Source of the DNA: Olsenella sp. SW781
Lineage (GTDB): Bacteria > Actinomycetota > Coriobacteriia > Coriobacteriales > Atopobiaceae
Assembly (NCBI RefSeq): GCF_012027725.1
Contig: NZ_SJOU01000006.1
Coordinates: 1 to 64,000 of the forward strand
Length of the DNA stretch: 64,000 bases
Reading direction: 5' to 3'
Shown: in pieces, positions 23,484-32,091 of the stretch
Layout of the letters: each line of letters starts with the position of its first letter
How positions within the stretch are numbered: position 1 is the first letter of the stretch
Program-made: the position numbers and the translations under genes
The notes under the pieces: model-generated
The model's database searches: none
What the model saw: only the letters and a program-made list of their open reading frames with translations
What the model was told of the DNA's origin: nothing

Positions 23484-24134
23484 ATGGAGGACGTCTTCAC
23501 CAACCTCATCAGCCAGTTCGGCTACATTGGCGTCTGGTTTCTCATCTTCTTCGAGAACGTGTTCCCGCCCATTCCGTCCGAGCTGATCTTGCCCCTCTCG
23601 GGCTTCTTCACCACGACGACCGACCTCACGCTCCCCGGCGTCATCATCGCCGCCACCATCGGCTCGATCACCGGAGCCTACATCCTCTACGGCGTCGGCC
23701 GCCTCCTCTCCCGCGAGCGCCTCATGACGTTCTTCGGCACGCGCCCGATGCGCCTTCTGGGCTTCAAGCCCGAGGACATCTCGAGCGCCGTCGACTGGTT
23801 CGACCGCAAGGGCCAGGCAACCGTGCTCATCTGCCGCTGCATCCCCGTCGTGCGCAGCCTCATCTCCATCCCCGCCGGAACCGCCAAGATGGGCGTCGTG
23901 CGCTTCTCGCTCTACACGCTCGTCGGATCTGCCGTCTGGAACAGCGTGCTCTGCTCGCTCGGCGCGGCGGCCGGCAGCGCCTGGGAGACGGTGACCGCCC
24001 AGGCGGAGTGGGTCTCCGACGTCGTCAAGTACGTGATCATCGCCATCGTCATCGTGGCCGTGATCTTCTGGGTCGTCAAGCGCATCATCCCCGCCCTGCG
24101 CGAGCATAAGGACAACGAGGGCCAGCAGAAGTAG
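23484..24134 (+). CDS. DedA-family membrane protein
   Basis: This 216-residue protein has the DedA/SNARE-associated pattern: FFENVFPPIPSELILPLSGF near the N-terminus, a GSITGAYILYGVGRLLSRE segment, and CRCIPVVRSLISIPAGTAKM with the family Arg residues. DedA proteins translocate or flip phospholipid carriers and support membrane homeostasis. Several transmembrane helices are visible. The ATG follows AGAAGGAGCCCC. A strong terminator follows at 24164. Confidence 0.92.
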   Translation: MEDVFTNLISQFGYIGVWFLIFFENVFPPIPSELILPLSGFFTTTTDLTLPGVIIAATIGSITGAYILYGVGRLLSRERLMTFFGTRPMRLLGFKPEDISSAVDWFDRKGQATVLICRCIPVVRSLISIPAGTAKMGVVRFSLYTLVGSAVWNSVLCSLGAAAGSAWETVTAQAEWVSDVVKYVIIAIVIVAVIFWVVKRIIPALREHKDNEGQQK

Positions 24135-24163
24135 CCCCCGCATCCCGCACGCACCACCGACCT

Positions 24164-24212
24164 GGGCGGCTCCCGGACGCTCCCGCGAGGGCAGTCCGGG
24201 AGCCGCCCTTTT
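24164..24212 (+). terminator. Rho-independent terminator after dedA-type gene
   Basis: GGGCGGCTCCCGGAC (24164-24178) and GTCCGGGAGCCGCCC (24194-24208) form a perfect 15-bp stem followed by TTTT. Confidence 0.92.
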
Positions 24213-24272
24213 CGTCCGTCCCGTCCTCCCGCCCGGATACATGCCCTTGCGTCTCCCCTCTCCGGCCTTAAA

Positions 24273-24286
24273 ATGAACGTGTTCAT
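24273..24286. promoter_or_regulatory. Probable TetR operator
   Basis: ATGAAC-GT-GTTCAT has perfect 6-bp arms. It lies 25 bp upstream of the TetR start in an otherwise GC-rich sequence, overlapping the likely promoter. Confidence 0.6.
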
Positions 24287-24310
24287 AAACGCCCGGCGAG
24301 AAGGGCGCTC

Positions 24311-24871
24311 ATGCCCAAGATCATCGAGAACCTGCGGGAGCGCGTCCTCAAGGCCGCGCGCGAGACCCTCGTCACCGAGGGCTACCAGGCCCTCTCCATG
24401 CGCTCCCTCGCCCGACGCGCGGGCGTCGCCCCCGGCACCCTCTACAACTACTTCCGCGACAAGGAGGAGATCGTCGCCACGCTCGCGCTCGCCGACTGGC
24501 AGGGCGCGCTCGCGCGCATGGGCGCCGCCGCGGCCCGCGCGAGCGACCTCGAGCGCGGCCTCGCCGCCCTCTGCGACGAGCTCGATTCCTTCTCGGACGC
24601 ATACCGCCCCACCTGGGAGCAGTACGGGGGCGGGCGCGCCGCAGGCTACCTCGCGCGCCATCACCGCATGCTCCGCGAGCAGGTCGCCCGCCCCGTCCGC
24701 ACCGTGCTCGAGCGCTCGGGGCGTGCCGACCTCGCGCCCCTCGCGGACGTGCTCGCCGAGGTCCTTCTCGCCTGCTCGGTCAACGCGGACCTCGGCACCG
24801 CATCCATCGGCAATCTGGCGGCCGCCCTCGCGGCGGGCGCCCCGCACACAGAAGGAGGACAAGAATCGTGA
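24311..24871 (+). CDS. TetR-family transcriptional regulator
   Basis: This 186-residue regulator has a clear TetR helix-turn-helix at about 10-55 (LSMRSLARRAGVAPGTLYNY, then FRDKEEIVATLA). The C-terminal domain is Ala/Arg-rich and not specific. The ATG is preceded by GAGAAGGGCG. Its stop overlaps the GTG start of the flavin reductase-like gene, so the two form an operon, likely under autorepression through the palindrome at 24273. Confidence 0.92.
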   Translation: MPKIIENLRERVLKAARETLVTEGYQALSMRSLARRAGVAPGTLYNYFRDKEEIVATLALADWQGALARMGAAAARASDLERGLAALCDELDSFSDAYRPTWEQYGGGRAAGYLARHHRMLREQVARPVRTVLERSGRADLAPLADVLAEVLLACSVNADLGTASIGNLAAALAAGAPHTEGGQES

Positions 24872-25803
24872 GCAGCTTCAAGGACCTGAGGATCGTCGAC
24901 AACTTCTACCAGACGTCGGCCTTCTTCCCCATGCCGACGGTGTGCGTCTCCACGATGAACCCCGACGGCTCCCTCAACATCGGCTCGTACTCGCTGTGCT
25001 TCCTGTACTACATCGCCGGCAAGGACCGCTACGCGATGCTCCTGGAGTGCCGCAACACGTCCAACACCTGCGCCAACCTGCTCCGCACGCACAAGTGCGC
25101 CCTGAACTTCATCCCCGACGACCGCGAGAGCTTCAAGGAGGCCGTGCGCCTGGGGTTCCCCGGGCCCTCCGCAGAGAAGATGGGCGACCTCAAGTTCGAG
25201 ATGGAGCCCGGCCAGGCCGACCCCGCAGACCCGCTGCGCCCGCCCGTGATCAAGAGCGCGTTCCAGGTCTTCGAGTGCACCTGGGCCGCCGAGCTCGAGG
25301 GCGCGGACAAGTTCCGCGTGGAGGACATCGACGACGGACACCCTGGCCCCTACAACGACTTCAACGGTATCACGTCCAAGTACGGCGCGCACTTCATCCT
25401 TCACATCGACAAGATCCTCATGAAGGAGCGCTACTACGACGCCATCGTGAACGGCGTCAACAAGGCGAGCTTCCCGCCCGTGCCCGTGGACTACGGCTAC
25501 CGCGACTCCACCAACTTCTGGTACACGCGCTTCCCCAAGCTCGCTAGGCCCATCGCCGAGCCCGTCCCCGCGCCCAAGGAGGTGGACATCGAGTCCATTC
25601 GCTACGCGGCCAACCGCGCGGACGACACGGTCAAGTTCACCGACGAGGCGCTCAGGAACTTCGTCAAGGTGCCGCGCCCGTTCCTCAAGACCGTCCTCAA
25701 CGGCTGCGTGGCCTGGGCCAAGGAGAACGGCGTTAAGCTCATCACCGACGAGCACGTCAAGATCATCAACGACAAGCGCCGTGCCGAGAAGGACAAGCGC
25801 TGA
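24868..25803 (+). CDS. Flavin reductase-like protein with C-terminal PCP_red-like domain
   Basis: This 311-residue protein has a flavin-binding split barrel in its first 215 residues: FFPMPTVCVSTMNPDGSLNI, then SYSLCFLYYIAGKDRYAMLL, and CRNTSNTCANLLRTHKCALN. The last 60 residues (TDEALRNFVKVPRPFLKTVL, then WAKENGVKLITDEHVKIIND) resemble the small PCP_red/light-independent protochlorophyllide reductase-like domain found at the end of some redox proteins. The start GTG overlaps the TetR stop. A flavin-dependent reductase controlled by TetR is likely; the substrate is unknown. Confidence 0.85.
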   Translation: MSSFKDLRIVDNFYQTSAFFPMPTVCVSTMNPDGSLNIGSYSLCFLYYIAGKDRYAMLLECRNTSNTCANLLRTHKCALNFIPDDRESFKEAVRLGFPGPSAEKMGDLKFEMEPGQADPADPLRPPVIKSAFQVFECTWAAELEGADKFRVEDIDDGHPGPYNDFNGITSKYGAHFILHIDKILMKERYYDAIVNGVNKASFPPVPVDYGYRDSTNFWYTRFPKLARPIAEPVPAPKEVDIESIRYAANRADDTVKFTDEALRNFVKVPRPFLKTVLNGCVAWAKENGVKLITDEHVKIINDKRRAEKDKR

Positions 25804-25808
25804 TGGGC

Positions 25809-25850
25809 GCCAGGGGGACGGAGCGGCGGCAGCCCCTCCGTCCCCCTGGC
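25809..25850. terminator. GGGGGACGGAG hairpin
   Basis: GCCAGGGGGACGGAG (25810-25824) pairs with CTCCGTCCCCCTGGC (25836-25850) just after the flavin reductase stop. It has no T run. Similar stems occur at 43877, 47743 and 60892. Confidence 0.7.
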
Positions 25851-25921
25851 ACGCGTGCAGCTTACGCCGCCCATCCGACCGCTTGTGACAGGTCGGCCGT
25901 CCTTCTCGCCCCGCGCGTCTA

Positions 25922-25976
25922 CGCTAATGGCGTGAGGGCGAGCGCCAATCGTGTCTGCAGACGCGCCAATCGTGTC
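25922..25976. promoter_or_regulatory. Helically phased direct repeats upstream of the GH3 gene
   Basis: GCGCCAATCGTGTC occurs at 25942-25955 and 25963-25976, 21 bp apart, or two helical turns. A degenerate third unit (CGCTAATGGCGTG) starts about 20 bp earlier. They lie 70-125 bp upstream of the beta-glucosidase start and are candidate sites for a sugar-responsive regulator. An 11-mer copy lies at 25899-25909. Confidence 0.55.
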
Positions 25977-26045
25977 AGTGCGCCCGGGGAAGGGCTCGGC
26001 CTCAATATATTTGAGATGATGCCGAGCCTGTCGAAGGGGAGAGAC

Positions 26046-28550
26046 ATGAAACACGAGGACATCATCAGGAAGCTCTCGCTCGCCGAGAAGTGCGCGCTGC
26101 TCCAGGGCGGCACCACCTTCGGGAGCTGGCCCAACGAGCGCGCCGGCATCCCGGCCATCGAGTTCTCGGACGGCCCCTCGGGCGTCCGCCACCAGGCCGG
26201 CGCGGCCGACCACCTCGGCCTCAACGGCTCCGAGCCGGCCACGTGCTTCCCCACCGCCGTGACGATGGCCAACACGTGGGACACCGAGCTCGAGGAGCGC
26301 GTCGGCGCCGCGATGGGCCAGGAGGCCGCCGTCCAAAAGGTGGGGACGCTGCTCGCCCCCGGCCTCTGCATCAAGCGCAACCCGCTTTGCGGCCGCAACT
26401 TCGAGTACTTCTCGGAGGACCCGCTCGTCTCCGGCAAGATGGCCGCCGCCTTCGTCCGGGGCGTCCAGTCCAACGGCATCGGCGCCTGCCCCAAGCACTA
26501 CGCCGTCAACAGCCAGGAGGCGCGCCGCCAGGCGTCCGACTCCGTCCTCGACGAGCGCACCCTGCGCGAGATCTACCTCGCCGGCTTTGAGACCGTGGTC
26601 CGCGAGGCCGACCCCATGACCATCATGAGCTCGTACAACCTCGTGAACGGCGTCTACGCCAACGAGAACGAGCACCTGCTCCAGGAGATCCTGCGCGACG
26701 AGTGGGGCTTCGACGGCTCCGTCGTCACCGACTGGGGCGGCTCCAACGACCACGCCGCCGGCGTGGCGGCGGGCTCGACCTTCGAGATGCCGGCCCCGGG
26801 CCTCGGCTCCACCCGCGAGCTCATCGCCGCCGTCGAGGCGGGCACCATCTCCGAGGCCGACGTCGACGCCCGCGTGGACGAGGTCATCGACCTCGCGCTC
26901 AAGGTGACCCCGGCCGTCGAGGCGGCGCCGGCATCCTTCGACGTCGACGCGCACCACGCGCTCGCCCGCGAGGCCGCCGCGGCCGGCTGCGTCCTGCTCA
27001 AGAACGACGGCCCCATCCTGCCGCTCCCCGCGCACGCCAAGGTCGCGCTCATCGGCGACTTCGCCAAGACCCCGCGCTACCAGGGCGCCGGCTCCTCCGC
27101 CGTCAACTGCACCAAGGTCGACAGCCTGTTCGACCTCATCGGCGAGACCGACCTCGACCTCGTGGGCTACGAGCCCGGCTTCGAGCGCCACGGCGGCGAG
27201 AACGCCTCCAAGCGCGCCGCGGCGCTCGACCTCGCGCGCCACGCCGACGTCATCCTGCTGTGCCTCGGCCTCGACGAGATCGCCGAGTCCGAGGGCGCCG
27301 AGCGCCTCACCATGCGCCTGAACGAGAACCAGGTCGAGCTCGCCCACGCCGTGGCCGAGGTCAACCCCAACGTCATCGTCCTGCTCTCCGCCGGCTCCTG
27401 CGTGGAGACCGACTGGGTCCAGGACGCGCGCGCCGTGCTCTACTGCGCGCTCGGCGGCCAGGCGGGCGCGGGCGCCGCGCTCGACGTGGTCACCGGAGCC
27501 GTCTGCCCCTCGGGCAAGCTCGCCGAGACCTGGCCGGTGCGCCTCGAGGACGTCCCCTCCTCCGCCAACTTCCCCTCCGAGGAGAAGAGCGCCGAGTACC
27601 GCGAGGGCCTCTACGTGGGCTATCGCTACTTCGACACCGCCAAGGTGCCGGTGGCCTTCCCCTTCGGCTTCGGCCTCTCGTACACCTCCTTCGCCTACTC
27701 GGGCCTCAAGGCCACGGCGGACGCGGTGAGCTTCACCGTCACCAACACCGGCGCCGTGGCCGGCGCCGAGGTGGCCCAGCTCTACGTAGCCAAGCCCGAC
27801 CACGAGGTCTTCCGCCCGGAGCAGGAGCTTAGGGGCTTCGCCAAGGTCGAGCTCGCCCCCGGCGAGTCCAAGGTCGTCACCATCCCGCTCACCGAGCGCG
27901 CCTTCAGCTACTTCAACGTCAAGACGAACCGCTGGGAGGTCGAGGCGGGCACCTACGAGCTGCGCGTGGCCGCCGCCTCCGACGACGTCCGCCTCACCGC
28001 CGAGGTCGAGCTCGCCGGCACCGGCGCCCCCAACCCGTACGCCGGCGTCGACGTGGCACCCTACGAGTCCGCCGACGTGCTCCGCGTGGACGACGCGCAC
28101 TTCGCCGCCCTCCTCGGCCACGCCATCCCGAGCAACGAGGCCAAGATCGAGCGCAACATGTGCTTCCGCGACCTCAACCACGGCCGCTCCCTCATCTTCT
28201 GGGTCGTGTGGCTCGTCCTGCGCGCCCTGAAGAACGCCGCCGACAAGTCCGGCCACCCCAACCTCAACGTCCTCTTCATCTGGAACATGCCGCTGCGCGC
28301 CCTCGCCAAGATGACCAACGGCATGGTGGACATGGGCCTCGTCGACGCGCTCGTCCGCGAGGTCAAGGGCTACGGCTGGGCGGGCATCGTCCTTCTCGCC
28401 CTCTCGATCGCCCTCGGCTGGGGCGTCGGCTTGGGCATCCTGCTCTGGCTGCTGTGGGTGCTCGCGCCCATCCTCTTCGCCTTCGTCATGAACCTCGTGC
28501 GCAACAACGCGCTCGCCAAGCAGATCGCCGACGCCTCGCGCGCCCGCTAG
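26046..28550 (+). CDS. Glycoside hydrolase family 3 (beta-glucosidase type) with C-terminal membrane segment
   Basis: This 834-residue enzyme has the full GH3 layout. The N-terminal barrel contains IEFSDGPSGVRHQ, GIGACPKHYAVNSQ and the nucleophile Asp in VVTDWGGSNDHAAG. A GH3 C-terminal domain (KVALIGDFA, GAGSSAVN) and a fibronectin III-like domain (about 555-665, FSYFNVKTNRWEVEAGTYEL) follow. Unusually, a further 170 residues end in a long hydrophobic stretch (WAGIVLLALSIALGWGVGLG, then ILLWLLWVLAPILFAFVM). No signal peptide is visible, so the catalytic part probably faces the cytoplasm on a membrane tether. The ATG follows GGGGAGAGAC. It is followed by a GtrA-like gene. Confidence 0.9.
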   Translation: MKHEDIIRKLSLAEKCALLQGGTTFGSWPNERAGIPAIEFSDGPSGVRHQAGAADHLGLNGSEPATCFPTAVTMANTWDTELEERVGAAMGQEAAVQKVGTLLAPGLCIKRNPLCGRNFEYFSEDPLVSGKMAAAFVRGVQSNGIGACPKHYAVNSQEARRQASDSVLDERTLREIYLAGFETVVREADPMTIMSSYNLVNGVYANENEHLLQEILRDEWGFDGSVVTDWGGSNDHAAGVAAGSTFEMPAPGLGSTRELIAAVEAGTISEADVDARVDEVIDLALKVTPAVEAAPASFDVDAHHALAREAAAAGCVLLKNDGPILPLPAHAKVALIGDFAKTPRYQGAGSSAVNCTKVDSLFDLIGETDLDLVGYEPGFERHGGENASKRAAALDLARHADVILLCLGLDEIAESEGAERLTMRLNENQVELAHAVAEVNPNVIVLLSAGSCVETDWVQDARAVLYCALGGQAGAGAALDVVTGAVCPSGKLAETWPVRLEDVPSSANFPSEEKSAEYREGLYVGYRYFDTAKVPVAFPFGFGLSYTSFAYSGLKATADAVSFTVTNTGAVAGAEVAQLYVAKPDHEVFRPEQELRGFAKVELAPGESKVVTIPLTERAFSYFNVKTNRWEVEAGTYELRVAAASDDVRLTAEVELAGTGAPNPYAGVDVAPYESADVLRVDDAHFAALLGHAIPSNEAKIERNMCFRDLNHGRSLIFWVVWLVLRALKNAADKSGHPNLNVLFIWNMPLRALAKMTNGMVDMGLVDALVREVKGYGWAGIVLLALSIALGWGVGLGILLWLLWVLAPILFAFVMNLVRNNALAKQIADASRAR

Positions 28551-28592
28551 CCCCCGTCAACGACCGTCAGAACGTCACAGAAAGGACCCGCC

Positions 28593-29093
28593 ATGAGCTT
28601 CAAGACTTGGACCGAGGAGCACCAGGGAATCTGGGAGTTCATCAAGTTCAACATCCTGTCGAACGTCTCCACCATCTCCCGCTTCGTCTTCACGTGGATC
28701 GGCACCGCCATCTTCATCAACGCGATGCAGATGACCCAGCCCTTCCAGTTCCTCATCTTCAACTACACCGAGCCGAGCTCCAACGGCCTGGGCGGCTTCA
28801 TCACCTTCCTCATCGCCGAGGTCGTGGCGCAGGTCGTCAACTTCTTCGTCCAGATGAAGTGGGTCTTCAAGTCCGATGCCTCCTTCAAGGACGCCGCCTG
28901 GAAGTACGCCATCCTCGCCGTGATCATCGTCGTGGTGAACCTCATCCTCCCCGGCTACGTGATGAGCTTCTGCCAGACCACCTTCGGCTGGGACGCCGGC
29001 CTCTCCGGCACCGTGGCCTCCGTCGTGAACACGCTGCTCGCCGTTGTCGTGAGCTTCCCGCTCCTCAAGTTCTGGATCATGCCGAGCAAGTAG
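28593..29093 (+). CDS. GtrA-like membrane protein
   Basis: This 166-residue protein has about four transmembrane segments. FIKFNILSNVSTISRFVFTW and AEVVAQVVNFFVQMKWVFKS resemble the GtrA family, whose members flip lipid-linked sugars. The fit is moderate; it could be another small four-helix family. It lies 42 bp after the GH3 gene on the same strand with SD AGAAAGGACCCGCC, suggesting a common operon. A terminator follows at 29121. Confidence 0.6.
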   Translation: MSFKTWTEEHQGIWEFIKFNILSNVSTISRFVFTWIGTAIFINAMQMTQPFQFLIFNYTEPSSNGLGGFITFLIAEVVAQVVNFFVQMKWVFKSDASFKDAAWKYAILAVIIVVVNLILPGYVMSFCQTTFGWDAGLSGTVASVVNTLLAVVVSFPLLKFWIMPSK

Positions 29094-29120
29094 TCCCCAA
29101 GGGACACGGCCTTCCTCCTG

Positions 29121-29153
29121 GCGCCCCGACCACCCCGAGGTCGGGGCGCTCTT
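29121..29153 (+). terminator. Rho-independent terminator
   Basis: GCGCCCCGACC (29121-29131) pairs with GGTCGGGGCGC (29139-29149), followed by a short TCTTCT tract. It closes the GH3/GtrA-like operon. Confidence 0.8.
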
Positions 29154-29256
29154 CTGTGCCGGGGCGCCGCGGGCCGGCGCGACACGATGGCGAAGCCGCC
29201 CTTGCACCATCGCGGACGCTCCGCACCGCGGGTTCTTCTCACCCGAGGGATAACGT

Positions 29257-29293
29257 GTGCAAAAGTGCCTGTCCCTTTTGCACGCTTTTGCAC
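29257..29293. repeat. GTGCAAAAG palindromic element, doubled right arm
   Basis: GTGCAAAAG, core TGCCTGTCC, CTTTTGCAC, and then a second GCTTTTGCAC. It is the mirror arrangement of the copy at 4001. The remaining 29294-29457 is AT-richer and should contain the pfl promoter; I could not fix the -35/-10. Confidence 0.8.
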
Positions 29294-29457
29294 GACGCCC
29301 CTCCCCCGCTGGCTCCGCCCGTATGTGTGTTTTGCCAGATGTCACCATCAACTAACTTTTCTCAGCTCCATCAAGTTCTCATATCTGGTAGTTTGAAGAG
29401 TGCCGTTATCCCACGGCGGGCGCAACGCGCCCAACCTCAGATAAAGGAGCGTGAGCA

Positions 29458-31548
29458 GTGAGTCAGCAGGAGGCCTGGGCCGGCTTTGTCGGCGGCAACT
29501 GGGAGCACGAGATCGACGTCCGTGACTTCATCCAGAAGAACTACACCCCCTACGACGGCGACGAGTCCTTCCTCGCCGACCCCACGGAGAACACCACCAA
29601 GCTCTGGGACGAGGTCATGGGCCTCTTCGCCAAGGAGCGCGAGGCGGGCGGCGTCCTCGACATGGACACCGACCTCGTCTCCACGATCATCTCGCACCCC
29701 GCGGGCTACATCGACCAGCCCCTCGAGAAGATCGTCGGCCTGCAGACCGAGAAGCCGCTCAAGCGCGCCCTCATGGTCAACGGCGGCATCCGCATGGCCG
29801 TGGCCGCCTGCAAGCAGAACGGCTACGAGGTCGACCCGGAGATCGTGAACATCTACACGAACTACCGCAAGACCCACAACGCCGGCGTCTTTGACGCCTA
29901 CACCCCCGAGATGCGCGCCTGCCGCCACAGCCACATCATCACCGGCCTGCCCGACGCCTACGGCCGCGGCCGCATCATCGGTGACTACCGCCGCGTCGCC
30001 CTCTACGGCGTCGACCGCCTCATCGAGGAGAAGAAGGCCGAGCACGCCGGCACCCAGAAGACCATGAACGAGGCCACGATCCGCCACCGCGAGGAGCTCG
30101 CGGAGCAGATCCGCGCCCTCCAGGAGCTGGGGCAGCTCGGCAAGATCTACGGCTTCGACATCTCCAAGCCGGCCAAGAACTTCCAGGAGGCCGTCCAGTG
30201 GCTCTACTTCGGCTACCTCGCCGCGGTCAAGGAGCAGAACGGCGCCGCCATGTCCATCGGCCGCAACTCCACGTTCCTCGACATCTACGCCGAGCGTGAC
30301 CTCAAGGCCGGCGTCATCACCGAGGCCGAGGCCCAGGAGATCATCGATCACCTCGTCATGAAGCTCCGCATGGTCAAGTTCGCCCGCACCCCCGAGTACA
30401 ACGAGCTCTTCTCCGGCGACCCGCAGTGGGTCACCGAGTCCCTCGGCGGCATGGGCGTCGACGGCCGCTCCATGGTCACCAAGACCGCCTTCCGCTACCT
30501 CCACACCCTCGAGAACATGGGCACCAGCCCCGAGCCCAACCTCACGGTGCTCTGGTCCACGCGCCTGCCCGAGGCCTTCAAGCGCTACTGCGCCAAGATC
30601 TCCATCACCACGAGCTCCATCCAGTACGAGAACGACGACCTCATGCGCGTCTACCACGGCGACGACTACGCGATCGCCTGCTGCGTGTCCTCCATGCGCA
30701 TCGGCAAGGAGATGCAGTTCTTCGGCGCCCGCGCCAACCTCGCCAAGTGCCTCCTCTACGCCATCAACGGCGGCCGCGACGAGAAGACCGGCGAGCAGGT
30801 CGGCCCGAAGTTCCGTCCGGTCGAGGGCGACTACCTCGACTACGACGACGTGGTCTCCAAGTTCCGCGACATGATGCAGTGGCTCGCCGAGGTCTACGTC
30901 AACGCGCTGAACATCATCCACTACATGCACGACAAGTACTGCTACGAGCGCCTGCAGATGGCCCTGCACGACGAGCACGTCCACCGCTGGTTCGCCACGG
31001 GCATCGCCGGCCTGTCCGTCGTGGCCGACTCCCTCTCCGCGATCAAGTACGCCAAGGTCAAGGTCATCCGCGACGAGACCGGCCTGGTCACCGACTACGA
31101 GGTCGAGGGCGAGTTCCCCAAGTACGGCAACGACGACGACCGCGTGGACCAGCTCGCCCACGACGTGGTCGAGGTCTTCATGAAGTACGTCCGCGAGACC
31201 GACACCTACCGCAACTCCGTCCCGACGACCTCGATCCTCACGATCACCTCGAACGTCGTCTACGGCAACGCCACCGGCAACACGCCCGACGGCCGCCGCG
31301 CCGGCGAGCCCTTCGCCCCGGGCGCGAACCCCATGCACCGTCGTGACACCCACGGCGCCGTGGCGTCGCTCGCCTCCGTCGCCAAGCTCCCGTTCAAGGA
31401 CGCCCAGGACGGCATCTCCAACACGTTCTCCATCGTGCCGAACGCCCTCGGCAAGGGCGACGCCGTCATGTTCGACGAGCTCGACCTCGACGCCCTCGGC
31501 GTGGACATCCAGATCGAGAACCCCGCCCCCGACTGCGGCTGCTGCTAG
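29458..31548 (+). CDS. pflB: Pyruvate formate-lyase catalytic subunit lacking the glycyl-radical domain
   Basis: This 696-residue protein aligns with PflB over the ten-stranded barrel: the N-terminal [20 protein letters not shown], the catalytic Cys408-Cys409 pair in [14 protein letters not shown], and [30 protein letters not shown] and [16 protein letters not shown]. Typical PflB has about 750-760 residues and ends with the RVSGYA glycyl-radical loop. Here the protein stops soon after [11 protein letters not shown] with an acidic, Cys-rich tail (DCGCC). The missing part is the separate gene at 31698. The GTG start has AAAGGAGCGTGAGCA upstream. The enzyme converts pyruvate and CoA to acetyl-CoA and formate. 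The activase follows at 32092. The gene is otherwise intact. Confidence 0.95.
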   Translation: MSQQEAWAGFVGGNWEHEIDVRDFIQKNYTPYDGDESFLADPTENTTKLWDEVMGLFAKEREAGGVLDMDTDLVSTIISHPAGYIDQPLEKIVGLQTEKPLKRALMVNGGIRMAVAACKQNGYEVDPEIVNIYTNYRKTHNAGVFDAYTPEMRACRHSHIITGLPDAYGRGRIIGDYRRVALYGVDRLIEEKKAEHAGTQKTMNEATIRHREELAEQIRALQELGQLGKIYGFDISKPAKNFQEAVQWLYFGYLAAVKEQNGAAMSIGRNSTFLDIYAERDLKAGVITEAEAQEIIDHLVMKLRMVKFARTPEYNELFSGDPQWVTESLGGMGVDGRSMVTKTAFRYLHTLENMGTSPEPNLTVLWSTRLPEAFKRYCAKISITTSSIQYENDDLMRVYHGDDYAIACCVSSMRIGKEMQFFGARANLAKCLLYAINGGRDEKTGEQVGPKFRPVEGDYLDYDDVVSKFRDMMQWLAEVYVNALNIIHYMHDKYCYERLQMALHDEHVHRWFATGIAGLSVVADSLSAIKYAKVKVIRDETGLVTDYEVEGEFPKYGNDDDRVDQLAHDVVEVFMKYVRETDTYRNSVPTTSILTITSNVVYGNATGNTPDGRRAGEPFAPGANPMHRRDTHGAVASLASVAKLPFKDAQDGISNTFSIVPNALGKGDAVMFDELDLDALGVDIQIENPAPDCGCC

Positions 31549-31599
31549 CCACCTGCGCATCGGGAACAGCCCCGACGCGCGGAGCCGTTCGGGCGGATT

Positions 31600-31632
31600 C
31601 GATAAATGTCACTGACTTGGTGACACTTATCG
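31600..31632. promoter_or_regulatory. Long dyad between pflB and the glycyl-radical gene
   Basis: CGATAAATGTCAC (31600-31612) and GTGACACTTATCG (31620-31632) are inverted with one mismatch in 13 and a 7-nt spacer. The TGTCAC-N7-GTGACA core has the shape of a dimer-binding site such as those of CRP/FNR-family regulators; the actual regulator is unknown. It suggests a separate promoter for the small gene. Confidence 0.6.
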
Positions 31633-31652
31633 GGTACACTGTGGTTACAGGA

Positions 31653-31677
31653 GGGTCGCCTCGCTCCGGGGCGACCC
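31653..31677 (+). promoter_or_regulatory. 5'-leader hairpin of the glycyl-radical gene
   Basis: GGGTCGCC (31653-31660) and GGCGACCC (31670-31677) form a perfect 8-bp stem 20 bp before the start codon, just upstream of the AGAAAGGATT ribosome site. It could stabilise the transcript of the small subunit. Confidence 0.5.
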
Positions 31678-31697
31678 GTACGAGAAAGGATTCCATC

Positions 31698-31946
31698 ATG
31701 AGCGCAACCTCTTCCGCCGAGCAGGTCGACAACCTCGTCAGCATGATCGATGGCTACGTCGAGGAGGGCGGCCACCACCTCAACGTCAACGTCTTCACCA
31801 AGGAGACCCTGCTTGACGCCCAGGCCCACCCCGAGAAGTACCCGCAGCTGACCATCCGCGTCTCCGGCTACGCGGTGAAGTTCAACTCCCTCACCAAGAA
31901 GCAGCAGGACGACGTCATCTCCCGTACCTTCCACGAGGCGATGTAA
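31698..31946 (+). CDS. Stand-alone glycyl-radical domain of pyruvate formate-lyase (GrcA/YfiD-like)
   Basis: This 82-residue protein corresponds to the C-terminal domain of Pfl[21 protein letters not shown], then [20 protein letters not shown], then [19 protein letters not shown]. Gly57 in RVSGYAV is the residue that would carry the radical installed by PflA. In Escherichia coli a similar protein, YfiD/GrcA, only repairs oxygen-damaged PFL. Here the main subunit has no such domain, so this protein should be required for every turnover. It has its own ribosome site, an upstream dyad and a hairpin. It lies between pflB and pflA and is followed by a long hairpin. Confidence 0.93.
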   Translation: MSATSSAEQVDNLVSMIDGYVEEGGHHLNVNVFTKETLLDAQAHPEKYPQLTIRVSGYAVKFNSLTKKQQDDVISRTFHEAM

Positions 31947-31968
31947 GGTCAACCTGACCTGTTAGGCC

Positions 31969-32046
31969 AACGGCCCGGGCAATTGCTCCGCAAAGTGCTT
32001 CGCGCTCCGCGCTCAGGAACTTTGCTTCGCAATTGCCCGGGCCGTT
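31969..32046 (+). terminator. Long hairpin with perfect 18-bp arms
   Basis: AACGGCCCGGGCAATTGC (31969-31986) is fully complementary to 32029-32046. Inside, GCAAAGT pairs with ACTTTGC. It lies between the glycyl-radical gene and pflA. It may partially terminate transcription and so make pflA mRNA scarcer, or be a mobile palindromic element. Confidence 0.65.
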
Positions 32047-32091
32047 CGCTCTATCATGGTTGTAATACGTGTCCGGGTGGAAGGTGCGGAT

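Noticed and set aside
25602-28256. 884-codon open frame antisense to the GH3 gene
   Set aside because: Composition is dominated by Gly, Val, Ala and Glu from reversed GC-rich codons; the GH3 frame is unambiguous.
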